From contig NZ_CP141821.1 of NCBI RefSeq assembly GCF_035621495.1, positions 834,760 through 898,759 of the forward strand: a stretch of DNA of 64,000 nucleotides, in the 5' to 3' direction. Source of the stretch: Thermococcus sp. SY098 (lineage in GTDB: Archaea > Methanobacteriota_B > Thermococci > Thermococcales > Thermococcaceae). The position numbers and the translations under genes are program-made. Shown one piece after another: positions 63,985-64,000 of the stretch; position 1 is the stretch's first letter; each line of letters opens with the position of its first letter. The notes beneath the pieces were generated by a model. That model saw only the letters and a program-made list of their open reading frames with translations. It ran no database searches and was not told the DNA's origin.

Positions 63985-64000
63985 CGCGCCGGCAACTCCG

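Overview
This window looks like a chromosome segment of a low-GC member of the Thermococcales (Thermococcus/Pyrococcus/Palaeococcus group). The archaeal markers are a TATA-binding protein, MBF1, a Nop5-fibrillarin pair, a diphthine synthase and TATA-box promoters with GGTGA/GGAGG-type ribosome binding sites. The order-specific markers are a tungsten aldehyde:ferredoxin oxidoreductase with its Cmo radical SAM partner, indolepyruvate:ferredoxin oxidoreductase next to an ADP-forming acyl-CoA synthetase alpha subunit, P. furiosus-type Asp-ligated ferredoxins, an Mrp/Mbh-type antiporter module, a CGP-CTERM surface protein and the branched polyamine enzyme BpsA. Most of the sequence is AT-rich. Two stretches near the right end are clearly GC-richer.

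Layout. 0-5 kb: 3' end of deoxyhypusine synthase, a class I aminotransferase, ribose-1,5-bisphosphate isomerase, and the C/D-box RNP pair fibrillarin/Nop5. 5-9 kb: OsmC and AIM24-like proteins, then the early mevalonate operon (HMG-CoA synthase, thiolase, DUF35 partner). 9-14 kb: GNAT, MBF1, TBP, a histone-deacetylase-fold enzyme and an archaeal AAA ATPase behind a palindromic operator. 14-18 kb: iorA/iorB/acyl-CoA synthetase alpha for aromatic amino-acid fermentation. 18-21.9 kb: an MBL hydrolase, a membrane-tethered winged-helix regulator, a 47-residue C2H2 zinc-finger protein, an HNH nuclease, and two tRNA genes flanking diphthine synthase. 22-30 kb: cmo/aor, nicotinate phosphoribosyltransferase, three ferredoxins and a DUF59 Fe-S factor. 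30-38 kb: two unknown proteins, a creatininase-family hydrolase, a glycosyltransferase/flippase-like/UbiA operon, and a polyamine cluster (speE, speD, pdaD).

38-44 kb: a CPA-type antiporter, an ACT protein and an eight-gene stand-alone Mrp antiporter in MbhA-H order. 44-54 kb: [NiFe]-hydrogenase maturation genes (hypF, hypE, hypA, MinD-type hypB, hycI), interrupted by a CooC-like ATPase, a NifX-like protein, a GbsR-like regulator with a divergent radical SAM/SPASM protein, and a transporter gene broken by one in-frame TGA. 54-58.5 kb: bpsA, a helix-turn-helix regulator, phosphopantothenate synthetase and a CGP-CTERM surface protein. 58.7-62.8 kb: a SagB-type oxidoreductase, a thioredoxin-like protein, the copper ATPase copA and its regulator copR. 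63-64 kb: a membrane-anchored, cysteine-rich secreted protein.

The genes fit a peptide-fermenting, ferredoxin-centred hyperthermophile. Aminotransferase, IOR, AOR and ADP-forming synthetase degrade amino acids, reduced ferredoxin feeds hydrogenases (matured by Hyp/HycI), Mrp antiporters manage sodium/proton gradients, and long or branched polyamines support growth at high temperature. I see no CRISPR array, rRNA gene or intact insertion sequence. No single stretch is clearly a new defence or mobile system. The best leads are the recombinant copA, the split transporter, the operator palindromes, the ferredoxin array and the uncharacterised lipid/glycan and radical SAM loci.
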